From Paraphoma chrysanthemicola (taxonomy: Eukaryota; Ascomycota; Dothideomycetes; Pleosporales; Phaeosphaeriaceae): 64,000 nucleotides of DNA. This document shows, one piece after another, positions 47,777 through 59,772 of the stretch; within the stretch, counting starts at the first letter, position 1; each line of letters starts with the position of its first letter. Under the pieces are notes generated by a model that ran no database searches, was not told the origin of the DNA, and saw only the letters and a list, made by a program, of their open reading frames with translations. The position numbers and the translations under genes are program-made. Where the stretch lies: contig JAGMWG010000001.1 of the NCBI GenBank assembly GCA_020744225.1, positions 1,364,001 through 1,428,000 on the forward strand, in the 5' to 3' direction.

Positions 47777-48363
47777 GAAAGATCTGGCAGCGTCGTGTAG
47801 AGTTGCGTGTTCTCTGTCACGTGAAATAGGGCTTAACAAGCCCGACCACGCAAGTTGGGAGCTCAGGAAGATCATCTGGGCAGACGTCCAGGCTCTTGGC
47901 GCGTCGGACTGAAGAAGTGGAGGTGTCGATAGCAAATCACAAAAGCTCCAGGAAGCCTATATTTGGCCGATGCCCAGCCAGCCATGGATGAACAGCTACA
48001 CACGTCTCGTGTGATCAAAATAGTTCGCCCGACTGATGGCATCCGAGTCTGTGGCCTATCCATGTAGTTATATTCGGAGCACAATCCGTGCAGTCTAGGG
48101 CTGAAGCACATGAAACTTGCAAACTGATGGTCGCTACAGTATTCGAATCACGACCGGCCACATCAAGACGCTAGTGTCGGCTCCTTCCGCAGTCGGCAAC
48201 GTCATATTGTTGTTTGTGTACCCCCTGCACCGCCAGCTTTGGCACCGCCATCAGCCCCTCCATCATCGCTTTGCACGTGTCACATTACCGCATTCTTTCA
48301 CTCCCTTACATATACGAGCGAGCTGCATCCGAGTGAATTTCTCGAACAATCTCGCCCGTCGCC
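47777..48363. other. Intergenic region between TCF25 and RhoGAP genes
   Basis: 587 bp, same-strand genes. The last ~200 bp is pyrimidine-rich (CACGTGTC at about 48277, TTTCACTCCC) and is likely the RhoGAP promoter. Nothing else seen. Confidence 0.4.
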
Positions 48364-50947
48364 ATGAGCGGCATGCGTGCCAAAGTAGCCAGCCGGCTGA
48401 GGAGCTCATCACTATCAGCTGTGCCTCCACCGCGACAGAGCTCCGACTACTCGACAGACATGGCGAAGGCCGCGACTTCCATTTTGTACCGCTCGCCGAT
48501 GCCGTCCAAGGAAGGCAGGCCCGTCTTCATCCTGAATGCGGCAGCCATGCCCGACACGCACGAGACCGACTTCGACTCGCTCCTGCCCTATGTCCTCGCC
48601 CGCCTGCCGGAAGAGGACGACTTGCTGAAGGGCTACGAGTATGAGGTCGTCTTCTTTGCAGGCGATGGAGACACGGGCGCCACCACCAAGAAGCACCGTC
48701 CTGGCTGGGGATGGTTCTTGCAGGCCTACCACGTCCTCTCGCGGGCCATGCGCAAGCGACTGCAGAAGCTCTACATCGTCCACGAAAAGGCCTGGGTTCG
48801 CATCTTGACCGAGATCTTCTCCACCATCGTGAGCCCAAAGTTTAGAAGGAAAATCTACCATGGTCCGCAGTCCTGCCTCGCCCCTCCTAGCACCACTACT
48901 GACTCGTACAGCCTCCAGCTTGACCAATCTCGCCCAGCAGATCCAGCTCGAAAACCTCCTCATACCTTCCTCGACCTACTTGACAGACCGCCGTATCTCT
49001 GAAGACATCTTTGTGCAGCATGCTACGGGCCGACGCGCATTCGGCGCCCGCACTCCCTTCCCGACGAGCAGCACTGGACGCACACGATTCCCTAGAGTAC
49101 TGCGGGAGACAACTAGCTTCCTGCTCCTGGAGCAGAACATTACGTCGGAAGGCTTGTTCCGCGTGCCTCCACATTCCAAGTTGCGAGACGTGCTAAAAGA
49201 GGCATATGACAGGGGTCAAAAGTACATCATCTGGAAGGACAACGGAGTCACGCTGCCAGTCCCCCCCTACCCGAATGCTGAGATGCAAGACGAGATTCTC
49301 GCTGAAGTGGACGCCAAGGATGCTTACTCTGTCTTCATGGCCGCGGCTCTCATCAAGGCCTGGTATGCTTCATTACGACAGCCTATATTCCCCACAGAAT
49401 CTTATAGTGACTTGCGGAGATTATACGGCGACCCTCAGGATGTTCCTGATCTTGATCGTCTCAAAGACCTGTTCTCACCTAGCTCCGAATGGTCGCTGTT
49501 GCCTGGTATTTCTCGAGAAATTGCTGTTCGACATCTCCTTCCACTACTCGACGCCGTGGCCTCGCGCCAGGAGCAAAATAAGATGACGGCCGAGAACCTG
49601 GCTGTATGCTTCGCGCCAGCACTACTCTGTGGTCCGGATCAAATTGAAGATGCCAAGATGTCCTCGATCATTAGAAGAATCTTTACGCACGCAATTGACA
49701 TGTGGTCGAACGGTCTGCGAGACGCATGCGGGCAGTCGCCTGACATTTTCTTTGCAGAGCTAAAGTTGCCAATGGATGAAGCTGACTGGGATGACCCCGT
49801 GGAAGAGAAGCGCAAGTCGGGTGAAGAAACAGCCTCACTAGAAGAGCAAACCAGTGGCATTACTCTGGAAGACAACGAAAAGTCATCCGATGCGTACTCG
49901 AAACCTTACCCTGAGCTGTCACACGATGATATGCCGCCTCCCCTACCACCACGGTCTCGCGTGCCCTCGGCCAAGTCGTCGACTGATTCCGCAAAGCGTA
50001 AACCTGCGCCACCCCTCCAGGTCCCACCTCCTCGCTATTCGACTGTAATCTCGGACGCGCCAGGAGATGTAGCTGAGTCACCTATCACCTACGCTACGAC
50101 GACAGACGGATTCGCCCCTCGCAGGAACGACGGCGACGGAGCGCCACCGCTACCTCCGCGGGTGAATCAGGGTTCAGATGAGAAGTCTGGTATGCGCAAT
50201 TCCAGTTCTGTTCCTGCTCCCACGTCAGCTTCACATAGTACACATCGGGACAGCTCTGTACCTGCTTATGCCGCACAACTCAACATTCCAAAAAGGAAGA
50301 CCCTGACAGCAACGCAGGTTGATCATGTGGAGAAGTCTGCCTTTGCGCCCGCGCCATCATCACAGTCGATCAAAAGGAGTCAACCACAAGGCTCCATGGC
50401 TCTGCCGTGTCTGGCAGATCTACCAAGTCTGTCAACGAGAGACAATATTAGCGGTACTTCTGCACCGAAAAGAGCGCCACCACCAGTGCCGTTTACACAA
50501 AGCCAACATGCATCCCCTACCTTTACGACCTCGCCATCGAGCTTGAATGCCCAACCTGCATCAGCAGTAGAGTTTCGTCGTCCCAGCATCCCTGCCTCTG
50601 CCAATCGCGTTCCTACCATCACTGGTCTCGCACGTCCAGTCTACCCAAGCACGCCCGTCAATCCTATCACAAATCGCCCTCCATCAAAATCGACGTCGCT
50701 ACCTGTTCCTGGCCCTAAACCTCGCGCAGTGAGCCCGGGTCTTCTGCACCGTATGCCTAGCTTCGAAGCTCGAAGTCCGCCTGTCGATCCTGCTCTGGAC
50801 AGGAAAATGTTGACGCCAAAAAAGCTCAATCTCAAGAAACAGAGCGTGGATGATTTGAGGAAATTGTATGAGGAACGGGCGGGGACGGCGAGTGTGCTCG
50901 TTGAAGCTGGGAAATGGAATCGCGATGGCGAAAAGGGCGTGCGATGA
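48364..50947 (+). CDS. Sec14-like/RhoGAP protein (Ecm25-like)
   Basis: Exons 48364..48862 and 48912..50947; 844 residues. A GTPase-activating protein for a Rho/Cdc42-type GTPase, probably in polarity or actin control. Residues ~35-190 form a CRAL-TRIO/Sec14-like module (RPVFILNAAAMP, LQKLYIVHEKAWVRILTEIFSTIVSPKF). The RhoGAP domain (~205-430) has the arginine finger Arg250 in SEGLFRVPPHSK, the KAWYASLRQPIFP block and NLAVCFAPALL. The ~400-residue tail is Pro/Ser-rich with many PPxPPR-like SH3-ligand motifs (PPPLPPRSR, PPLPPRVNQ). The single intron interrupts the Sec14-like/RhoGAP linker and uses a weak GTCCGC donor at 48863. I accept it because the reading frame must shift there and the join KIYH/ASSLTNLA restores the family sequence; the exact donor is less certain than the need for an intron. 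Confidence 0.85.
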
Positions 50948-51500
50948 GATCTTTGTCTTGCTTTTGGGAGTTTCTGGCTGGTTTTTGATTTACGGTTGGA
51001 ACATGGGATACCCTTTTCTTGTACATTTTGGGAATGTGAGGCTTTTGTTGAATCGAATGACCTTTGTCACTCAGGGAGAAGGCTTGTGACGGAACTTGTG
51101 TTGAAGTTTGTGATTAATCCTTGTGATGGAGATTATCGCGTATATTCTTTCACAACAACAGCTACGCGTATCTAGCCTCTGACGCCTAGAAGCATCCCAT
51201 GCCTTACTTTCCTACTTTGCCTCCTCTTTATATTACGTTACGGTTCTGAAAACCCCTCTCCTCCTCGAGCCCTCCTTTCGATGTGCGGGCCTCGCACGAG
51301 ACACAGAAGCTGATGCCCCACAACCTGACATGTCTGTTTGTTTGCGATAGCAAGCACGAGTTGCATCTCTCGCAGCTCACAAGACACGAAGAGTTTGCAT
51401 TTTCGAGAATATGCAAGAACAAAAATGATCCCGCAGGCTCGTCCGAGAACTTATTCAATCCCGGGACATCACGTGTCCCGCACTCCTTCACAAGGCGTCA
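50948..51500. terminator. Convergent 3' region, RhoGAP / zinc-cluster factor
   Basis: 553 bp between convergent stop codons, with T-rich stretches downstream of the RhoGAP gene. A perfect 7-bp inverted repeat with a 5-nt spacer (CGGGACA-TCACG-TGTCCCG, 51462-51480) lies 20 bp past the transcription-factor stop and contains a CACGTG. Confidence 0.4.
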
Positions 51501-54374
51501 TCAACTCATCTCACTCGGATACCAAGACCCGTCGTACTCTTCTTGCCCTGTGTGACCCTGGTGCGAGTTGTGCGATGCTGACTGGTATGCTCCATCCGAC
51601 TGTGCATAGCTTGTGCTTCCTCGACGCAGATAACCACCACCCGCCTGACTGTGCGGTGCCGCGAAGCCGCTGTTTGGGCCCGATGCGAACCCATTGACGT
51701 GCGACGACTGCCAATCTTCATTCATCTTGAACCCATCTCGACCCAGTCGATCGCCCATGTCTGTTGATTGTAGTACGCTACCGAGACCCATTGGGCTGAT
51801 TTGTTGGTAGTTGCTGCGCGGTAATATTGGTCCTGGCATGCCAGGAATCGGGTTCCAGAAGAGGGTCTCGGCGGCATCGGTGTTCGGGGAGGTGATGGTG
51901 GTAGTGGATGCGTTCGATGGCACGGATGACATTGATTGTGAGTACTGATAAGAAGAAAGTGGAAGCGTGCTGTTGTAAGGCTGTGTGGGTGTATGGCCGA
52001 CAACAGGAGACTGGTGATGGTGGTTGGACGCAACACTGCCAGGCCGCGTGATTGCTGGGTGGGTTGCAATTTGTAAGCTACCCTGCCCTCCGAACATGGA
52101 GTGACTTTCCCTTCGTTGTGGATGGCCGATAGGCAGATATGATACGCTGGATCCCATGCGACCACCTGTAGTGGTCAGTGTGTTGGGTGGCACCAGAAGA
52201 GGGTCAGCTGGCGGGCTGGTTGTCCCTTGCAGCCTCTCTAGATTCATCTTGGGCACGAGTTTGGAGTTTCGTAACTCTTCAGGCCAAGATAAGTTCCATG
52301 TCTTGGCCAATGTATGAAGAATGCGAAAACTCCTAGCTCCGAAGTAATGGCATTCGTGAAGATCTTCGAGACCTAGCAGCCCTTCAACAAGGTTCTGATA
52401 TGATGATCTATTGTCTTTCGAGTACAAAAGATGTACTATGCTTACGGATAGCAGGATGTGTGGTATGGCTAAATGGGCAACGCGGAAGCTATAGTGCTGA
52501 CGGTATGCCCGAACAATGCTTGACACCTTGTTTGCAGCTTCGATACATATGTCGCGGGGTCGGACGTCTGAGTGTATGAGGTCGACCTTGAGCATGGGCC
52601 GGAACAGGTGGACGATGATCGTATGGTAAAGCATACTATGAACATTAGCACTTCACGCCTGGGTTCCCGAGTTTGGAGGCGTACTGTAGAACAAGAATGT
52701 GTGGCTCAGGCTTCAACCCATCAATGCTCAAAGCTGGTGGTAGTCTGCGGAACCATGTCTGGTACTTGTTGTAGCACTCTAGCAATTTTGAGCTAGTGAG
52801 TCGCTCCTTTGGTGCAAAGAACATGTAATTGTTGTCATTTACGAGTTCTGATAGCACTGTGAACTCTTGTAGAAACATGCGTGTAGTAACAACAGCAGGC
52901 TGCACGCGAGATGTGCCCGGGAATGCATCGGGAAGTCCGGAGACTTCTTCAAGAATTGGCTTATCGAGTGTGATCGCTGCTCGGGGCAGTTGCGCGATTC
53001 GACCCATACAAATGGACCAAACTCTGAGAAGTGTTAGCGAGCAACAGGCACAACATGAGTAGACTCTTACGTGTCTGCGGTAAAGCATCCCCAAAAAGTG
53101 ACTTTTCTGACTTCGACCTCGCTTGGTGTCAAACCAAGCGCTGGGCTAGCACTGTTTTTCAGGTGCAAGCCAAGCTCGACACACATACGCATGCATCTGC
53201 CTATGTAACTGAAGCCCGAACTGTCTCGCCCCGCGCTCGGTTCGCGCATGGACATGACACATAGCGCTTGCACTGTTGTTAGGCTGGGGGTCTCATCTTC
53301 GAACAAGAGCCTCCTCGCTTCTGAGAAGAAGTGATCGCCGGCGGTGCGAATATTGGAGGGGTCTGCTCGGCCTGCAGGATCGTCTGTCAGGTGGCATGCG
53401 TAAGCGCAGATGGCGTTGACGAGCAAGGAAGAGCAGTATTTATCGCGTCCGGCTCTGAAGTCTTTGTAGAAGCACTCGCGGCTGAACAGCACGTAAAAGG
53501 GGTGGCTCCAGGTGAAGTACAGGGTCAGGAGCTTCTCGACAAAGACCATGTCGGGGGTCACGTTGGTCCACGTCGTGCCTTTGCGGTCAAGGTGCACGCT
53601 GCTACTTCGCAGCTGTCCGCCGCCGAAGTTCTCCTCTTCAGGCACCAACCCGAGGCCGGCAGAGTGACCAAAGTGTCTGCTTTGGCCACTGAGGGTGACG
53701 GCGGGCTTGCCAAGTAGGACGCTTAAATCGGACTCCAAGCTCAGTTCTTCGAGCGGCGCGCTGGGTGGTAAGTGGACGGTCTTGCGCCATGTTTCGACCA
53801 GTGTTGGAATGTCAGCCTTGGGATCTCTGCGGATATGTGAGATGAAGTCGTGCACGTCTTCCTCTGGGAGCTGTCGGAGGGATTTGATGATGAAGTCGGC
53901 GCTGGATGCAGCGGTGGAGCTGGATGAGGACGCGACGACTGATGCATCGCGCTTCGTGCCTGCGCCCGTGGTAGCTATGGAGCTCCCTTTTGAGCGGCGA
54001 CTTTCGCTTTCAGGGTCATAGAAGCACTCGGTCTTATAGACGGCGGTACAAGTTGCGCAGACGGGAGTGCCGCCGTCGCACTGTAGATCGGGTGTTAGCA
54101 GCAACGCTCAGAGGTGCGGAAGCCACGCCCGACTGCAGGGCAGAGACACGAAGCTTCGTGTTGTCGGGTCCGCGGAGGCCGTTGTCAACACCAAACCACT
54201 ATGTCTAGCTGCACGGACATGGTAGACCCATACAGTTGCACTTACTTTAGACTTCCGTTTGCGACACGGGACGCATGCTGACTGCACACACCGCCGCTTG
54301 CTGGCCTTGGACTCACCCTGGGCAGAGTCGTCTTGATTGTCCCTGTGCGAGGAGGCTGCAGCGCCGCGGGCCAT
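51501..54374 (-). CDS. Zn2Cys6 transcription factor, NirA-like
   Basis: Exons in coding order: 54246..54374, 53071..54080, 52685..53023 and 51501..52635; 870 residues. The zinc cluster (about residues 28-65) reads CVQSACVPCRKRKSK / CDGGTPVCATC...C; a 165-bp intron falls between Lys43 and the third cluster cysteine. The spacing and the CATCTAVYKTECFYDPESESRR continuation resemble the NirA/NIT4 nitrate regulators, but sequence alone does not prove that role. A Ser-rich linker follows, then the fungal_trans middle-homology domain (~170-560: FYVLFSRECFYKDF, SSGFSYIGRCMRMCVELGLHL, FWGCFTADTVWSICMGR). The tail (~620-870) is Gln/Ser/Gly/Asn-rich, likely activating. No biosynthetic cluster surrounds it; the next gene is chorismate synthase. 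Confidence 0.88.
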
Positions 54375-55862
54375 GACTTGATGATACTAAGTGGGACAGA
54401 GACAAACTTGGAGGCTCCGTGGAAGGGAATGCAGCCCTTGACATGCTCTGGGTCAGGCACTGCGCAGCGAGCAGTTTAGCCACCATTCAAGCAGAACGGC
54501 GTGTCGCGACCTATTTGGTAGCTGTGACGTTTGAGGCCAGACGCGCCTACCTGAACGGATGCTGTTCGTTCTTTGGGACTAATTCTCGCATCGGCTCGGC
54601 GTAGCCCGCAGGTGGCGAAAAGGTTCTCTTCAGACTCGGCAGGGAACAAGAAGGATTAATTGGTCTGACAGTCAGGCGTTCTAGAAAGATGGACAGACGC
54701 GTGGTCCCATGGGGGCATGCGGCATGGTACCGAGGGGCGCAGCCGCACAATCCCATCGTCCAGATATGGAAATTCGTATCGACTTTGTGAATCCCATACC
54801 CATTAGCTTAATTTCTCCAAACGATTCTCCTTTGAGACACGCAGTGCGACCTACGCGACGCTTGGGGGTATCGGAGATGCTGTCTGTAGCCACTCTTCTC
54901 TCCACCCCGGTCCGGTGTCCAAGTGCCGTTACCCACACATCTCGTGCTGCGGCAGAAATGCTCGACGCCCCGCAGGCACACACCACTAGCACGCTCGGTA
55001 AAGAAAAAAAAAAAGGATCATCGTCGAGCATTGCTGAACACGGACGGAGTACTCTCTGACTCGAAGACACCTCCGCACGGGGGCAAGACCTAGAGACTGT
55101 GATCTCGATGAAGGTGGATGTAGAAGAGATGGATGCAAAGGACGCGGTCAATTGGTGGCCAAACGGATGCACATGTTCTCGCCTCTCGATCTCTGTATGA
55201 TCTGCAGGGTCTTGTGGAGAGAAGGGCCGACTAGAGCACGGCCACGCCGTCGTTCTTTGAACGTTCCTCGCTTAAGCAAGTCGCTCGTGAAGTTCTCGCA
55301 AAACAAGTATATCAGAGAAGCATGCTAAGCTAACAAGTTATTCCACCTGTCATCGAAATTGGTTAATCGGCCTGTCCGACTTGATTGACTACCGTTGCTC
55401 AAGTTCTCGTGCAGCTACATGCCTCTTGGCTGGTTCATGCTGCTACCCGCCTGCAAGGATTCGTGGCTGGGCCGATCGACTTCGTTCCGTTATCCGGAAA
55501 CTTTTGACACTTTGCCACCATAACTCCCCGATTCCGAATCCTTCTACCTAGCTTGCTTCGATTCGAAACATCAAGGAACCTGCTCGCGCGGCTATCCCAT
55601 GTCCCAGTGTCTTGGAAGCATGCTGTTACACTGAACCCGTCGTTGCATTTGACCAAGAATTTTATGCGGTGAATGAGTAAATGCCGGTCAGAGCGGCTCA
55701 TGTGAGTCGAGTTTAACGCTATGGAGCTAGTCTGTGGGACCCTGGCTCTAACTCTGCTGTCGAGAGTATCTCTTCCGTCTACATCGTATCTATTCTACAT
55801 GTCTTTCTCACCAGCCACCAGCCACCTGCATGAAATACGTCATATCCATTGCTACAAGTTGA
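54375..55862. other. Intergenic region (1.49 kb)
   Basis: Upstream of the zinc-cluster factor (-) and downstream of chorismate synthase (-). Includes an A12 tract at about 55005-55016. Open frames up to 163 codons (54681-55172 minus) lack domains. It is probably the long promoter of the transcription factor; no gene supported. Confidence 0.45.
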
Positions 55863-57189
55863 TCATTTCTCCACAGGTACGACCCCTTTAAGCGGTGGTA
55901 ATAGACTCCTGGCACCTGCTCTTGCCTGCTGAGCCAGTACGGCATCAATGATTACCAATGCTGCCATGGTCTCTACAATTGGCACAGCACGTGGCACCAC
56001 GCATGGATCATGTCGACCTTTAGCTTCTAGTACACCATCGTTCTCATCATATGTCACTGTCGTCTGCGCTTGTCCGATAGTCGCCGGCGGCTTGAATGCA
56101 ACGTTGAAGTAGATCGGTGCGCCGTTTGTGATGCCGCCCTGGATGCCTCCCGAATTGTTAGTTTTGGTCGTCAGTCTCGGTCGTCGAACGTTCGCCGATG
56201 GGTTCTCGCCAGCGGGCACGGCTGGTGCCTTGATGAAGGGGTCGTTGTGAATTGAGCCAGGTAGTTGCGCTCCACCGAAGCCGGAGCCAATCTCGAAGCC
56301 TTTGGTCGCCGGAATAGACAGCATGGCATGGCCAAGCTTAGCCTCGAGCTTGTCGAAACATGGCTCTCCTAGGCCCGTTGGACAATTCCTTATTACGCAT
56401 GTCACTGTTCCGCCAATGCTGTCTTCCGCATCGCGATACTTCGCGATTAAATCTTCCATGCGCCTTGTGACTTCCTCATTGGGACAGCGTACCGGTAGAA
56501 ACTCGTCCACACGCTTGCGAGTGACTGTGTCTAGCAGTTTCAGGTATTCGGGATTTGTAGTGGCCGTTGGATGCTCGGGCGTGGGAGGGAAGAGGAATTC
56601 GTTTCCGATGGACGCGGTGAATGCGACGATCTCGATGCCGTATGCTTCGCGTAGATACTTTTCCGCAATCGCACCTGCAGCGACTCGGCCTAAATGTTGT
56701 CAGCCGTTTACAACCTACGCATTCCGAAATGCACTGACCGATGGTCTCGCGAGCACTGCTTCTCCCACCTCCAGAACTGGCCTTGACACCATACTTTTCC
56801 AAGTATGTCCAGTCCGCATGGCTAGGTCTCGGGTACAGGTCCATTGTCTTGTTGCCATAATCCTGCTTCCGCTGGTTCTCGTTCATGACTCGCAGGCCAA
56901 TGGGTGTGCCCAACGTGACGCCGAACTCGGTGCCAGATTGTATCTCGACGCGATCCTTCTCGTTGCGGGGAGTCGTGATTGCCGATTGACCAGGTCTGCG
57001 ACGCGTCATCTGAGGTTGGATGTCATCGTCGGTCAGGGCCATGCCAGGCGGGCAGCCATCCACAATGGCGCCGACCGAGAGGCAGTGTGACTCTCCATAG
57101 CTGGTCAATAATTAGTACCGTAAACGAATTGGACTTCATGTTTCGGCTGCATACGTCGTGACCCTGAAATGTGTGCCGAAGGTCGACAT
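55863..57189 (-). CDS. ARO2: Chorismate synthase
   Basis: Last shikimate-pathway step: 5-enolpyruvylshikimate-3-phosphate to chorismate, needing reduced FMN. Exons in coding order: 57155..57189, 56739..57100 and 55863..56689; 407 residues, normal for fungal bifunctional enzymes (with intrinsic flavin reductase activity as family knowledge). Signatures: [18 protein letters not shown] at the N-terminus (joined across a 54-bp intron after only 35 nt), the first histidine motif GESHC, RPGHAD-type [33 protein letters not shown] (crossing intron 2), [24 protein letters not shown] and [16 protein letters not shown]. All conserved blocks are intact. It shares a divergent upstream region with the VDAC gene. 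Confidence 0.96.
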
Positions 57190-58288
57190 GGCTGTGGATG
57201 TGGATGCAAGACCTCAGCTGAGCCCACAATAGGAATTTGAGTCAAAGGCTCGCGCAATTGCTGCAATGACCGGTCGAAAGTCGAAGATTCTTGAGAGAGT
57301 ATGGTGTGAAGGATGACAGTGGTTCCGAAGGTAGACGCGCGCACCGTGGGTAACGGATGCAAGAGTCACGATGTCAATTTATTTGTTTAGGCGGGGCGGG
57401 ATGGTGGAGCTGATGACACCGATCTACAAGCCCGACTTCGCTCCAGGCCTCGCTCCGAGCTGACAAGGCTGAGATCGATAAGGTACCTCTCTAAATACAA
57501 TTTATCCAACATCTCACACCGTCTTCAAACGCGCCTGTGCTACTGCCAATTCAAAATGGGGCTTGTAACCTCGGCGGTGTACGGAGCTACACTCTGGTCA
57601 TGGAAACTGCTGAGCCTCCCAGCTTATGCTGGCCTTGTGCCTGAGCGGCACTAATATTAGACCTCTACCAGCACGATCAGCTATGTTGCTCATACTTTAA
57701 TGACTACCGGAGCTGCTCAGTGTATTGGCTACATGACAACAAGTCATGCCCGTAAAATGAAATCGCCCGACCGCAGCGAGGAACCCCAAGCCAGACCCAT
57801 TTGCAAAGTGATGATTGGTGGCGACGGTGCTGGACACTCCAAGATGATTTGCGAAGAGATCATGTGGGACTGGCAACAACCACGAGTGCGTTGGCGAGCG
57901 TGCCAAAGGAGCGGTGTATACTAGCACAGTACTCGACCATGGCTGACGTTGTGTATCACGATAGAGCAGCGAGGATGACAGGACTGACATGTCGGCCTCA
58001 AGAAGTCACCACCAGCGTTCAGAACCATGAAGAACATCGCTCGCATAGACAGAATGGTAGCCTCTGAAGAACGCCCGTGGATGCAGGGGCGCCAGATGCA
58101 CGTTGTCGGCCGTGTGGACGAGCGACAGCCAGTACCATCCCGCAAAGCGCCGTTAGCGCCGATTGTGTGCCCTGCAGCGAGCAACTGAGGTGTTTTCTGT
58201 TGTGCAGAACTTTGCTTTCGTTTTGACCAGCAACCACCACAACAACCCCTCCATACCCACAAACAGCCACCCCCGCTCAATCGCCATC
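57190..58288. promoter_or_regulatory. Divergent promoter region, chorismate synthase / VDAC
   Basis: 1.1 kb between two divergent start codons. The last ~100 bp before VDAC is A/C-rich and pyrimidine-rich (CAACCACCACAACAACCCC), typical of a strongly translated leader. Short open frames show no features. Confidence 0.4.
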
Positions 58289-59547
58289 ATGACTGAGTAC
58301 GTCAAGGTCGAGAAGGTCGTCCCCAAGTTCCCGCCGCCCGCGTTCAGCGACATCGCGAAGGCCTCCAACGACGTATGTTATGACACCTTACAGCTTCTGA
58401 TGGTGCAATCGCTGACTGTGCTCCCCTCCAGCTTATCAACAAGGACTTCTACCACACTGCCGCAGGTCGTTAACACCAATTGAGCCCTGCGCGCACCGAC
58501 TTACACTTTCGCAGCTGCTCTCGAGGTTAAGCTGAAGGCACCCAATGGCGTGAACTTCACCGCCAAGGGCACCTCGCCGCACAATGGCCCTGTCACCTCC
58601 TCTGTAAGTGTCTCCGCGCACCAAACAGAATAAATTCAGTGCTGACACAGTGTGTTGCAGCTCGAGGGAAAGAAGGCGCTTTCCAACGGTATTACCCCAC
58701 GTTCCGCAAATTTATACGTGCCCTTCCATAAGACCAAGACGTTTTCCTCGTATATATTTCACATGCTCCAACCTCCTGGCAAATTTGCAGTAAGCGGCGT
58801 CGGGTTCAATCTGCTAACAACAGACCGTGCAGGCATCAGCATCACCCAGTCGTGGAACACCGCCAACCTGCTTGCGACCAAGGTCGAGCTCAACGACACT
58901 TTCGCCAGCGGCTTGAAGGCTGAGGTCCTCTCCAACTTTGCCCCCAACGCCGGCAACAAGGGCCAGAAGCTCAACCTGCACTTCAAGCAGCCCAACCTCC
59001 ACGGCCGTGCTTTCGTTGACTACTCGCCCGCTGGTGCCATCGGCGCTGTGGCCGACGCGGTCATCGCCCACGACGGCTTCGTCGTCGGTGGTGAGGTCGG
59101 CTACGACGTCCAGAAGGCTGCCATTACCAAGTACTCTGGTGCTCTTGGTTACACCACTCCTCTCTACAGCGCTGCCGTCACTGCCACCAACTCCCTGAGC
59201 GTTTTCACTGCCTCATACTACCAGCGCGTCAACCCCGCTGTTGAGGCCGGTGCTAAGGCTACCTGGGACTCAAAGTCCGGCTCGAATGTCGGTCTTGAGC
59301 TTGCTGCCAAGTACAAGCTCGACCCTGCTTCCTTCGCCAAGGTATGCACTAGGTCCTGGATACTATGCGAAGATGATAACACTGACACAATGGACAGGCC
59401 AAGATCAACAACCTCGGCATTGCATCCCTCGCCTACAACACCAAGGTCAACTCTGGTCTGACCTTCGGTATTGGTGGCTCTTTCGATACCCAGAAGCTGA
59501 ACGAGGCCGGACACAAGCTCGGCACCAGCTTCACCTTCGAGGGTTAA
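58289..59547 (+). CDS. POR1: Mitochondrial outer-membrane porin (VDAC)
   Basis: Beta-barrel channel for metabolites and ATP/ADP. Six exons: 58289..58372, 58432..58465, 58515..58603, 58661..58688, 58833..59341 and 59398..59547; 297 residues. Starts MTEYVKVEKVV, about 13 residues longer than typical fungal VDAC before the canonical PPAFSDIAKASNDLINKDFYH helix. Barrel strands follow: TQSWNTANLLATKVEL, KLNLHFKQPNLHGRAF, GYDVQKAAITKYSGALGY, FTASYYQRVN, GSNVGLELAAKYKLDP and C-terminal FDTQKLNEAGHKLGTSFTFEG. Exon 4 is 28 nt. The 144-bp intron 4 (58689-58832) is a multiple of three with no stop, so an uncritical reading adds 48 alien residues; splicing gives LEGKKALSNGISITQSW, matching the family. 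Intron 2 has a GTCGTT donor. Confidence 0.93.
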
Positions 59548-59772
59548 GTGCCCCTACGAGTCGATGTGGAAAAGAATGCAAGAGTTCGTCCTTAGATTCC
59601 TTTGGTTCTACAGCGTGCGGTCTCATCATTTCTCCTGATGCAGTGAGCGGATGTAGTATATCCTGCATGTACAAAATCAATCTCGTTGCAAAAGTGTGGC
59701 ATGTGCCAATCCACGAATCAATTCCCAGGCATGAGGAGTACCTTTCACGGTCTAAATGTACAATTGGCAAGG

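Noticed and set aside
48415..48963. 182-codon minus-strand frame opposite the Sec14-like exon
   Set aside because: Antisense shadow of a well-supported coding exon.
56476..57108. Separate ORF ending [14 protein letters not shown] as an independent protein
   Set aside because: It is chorismate synthase exon 2 read through its intron into the wrong frame.
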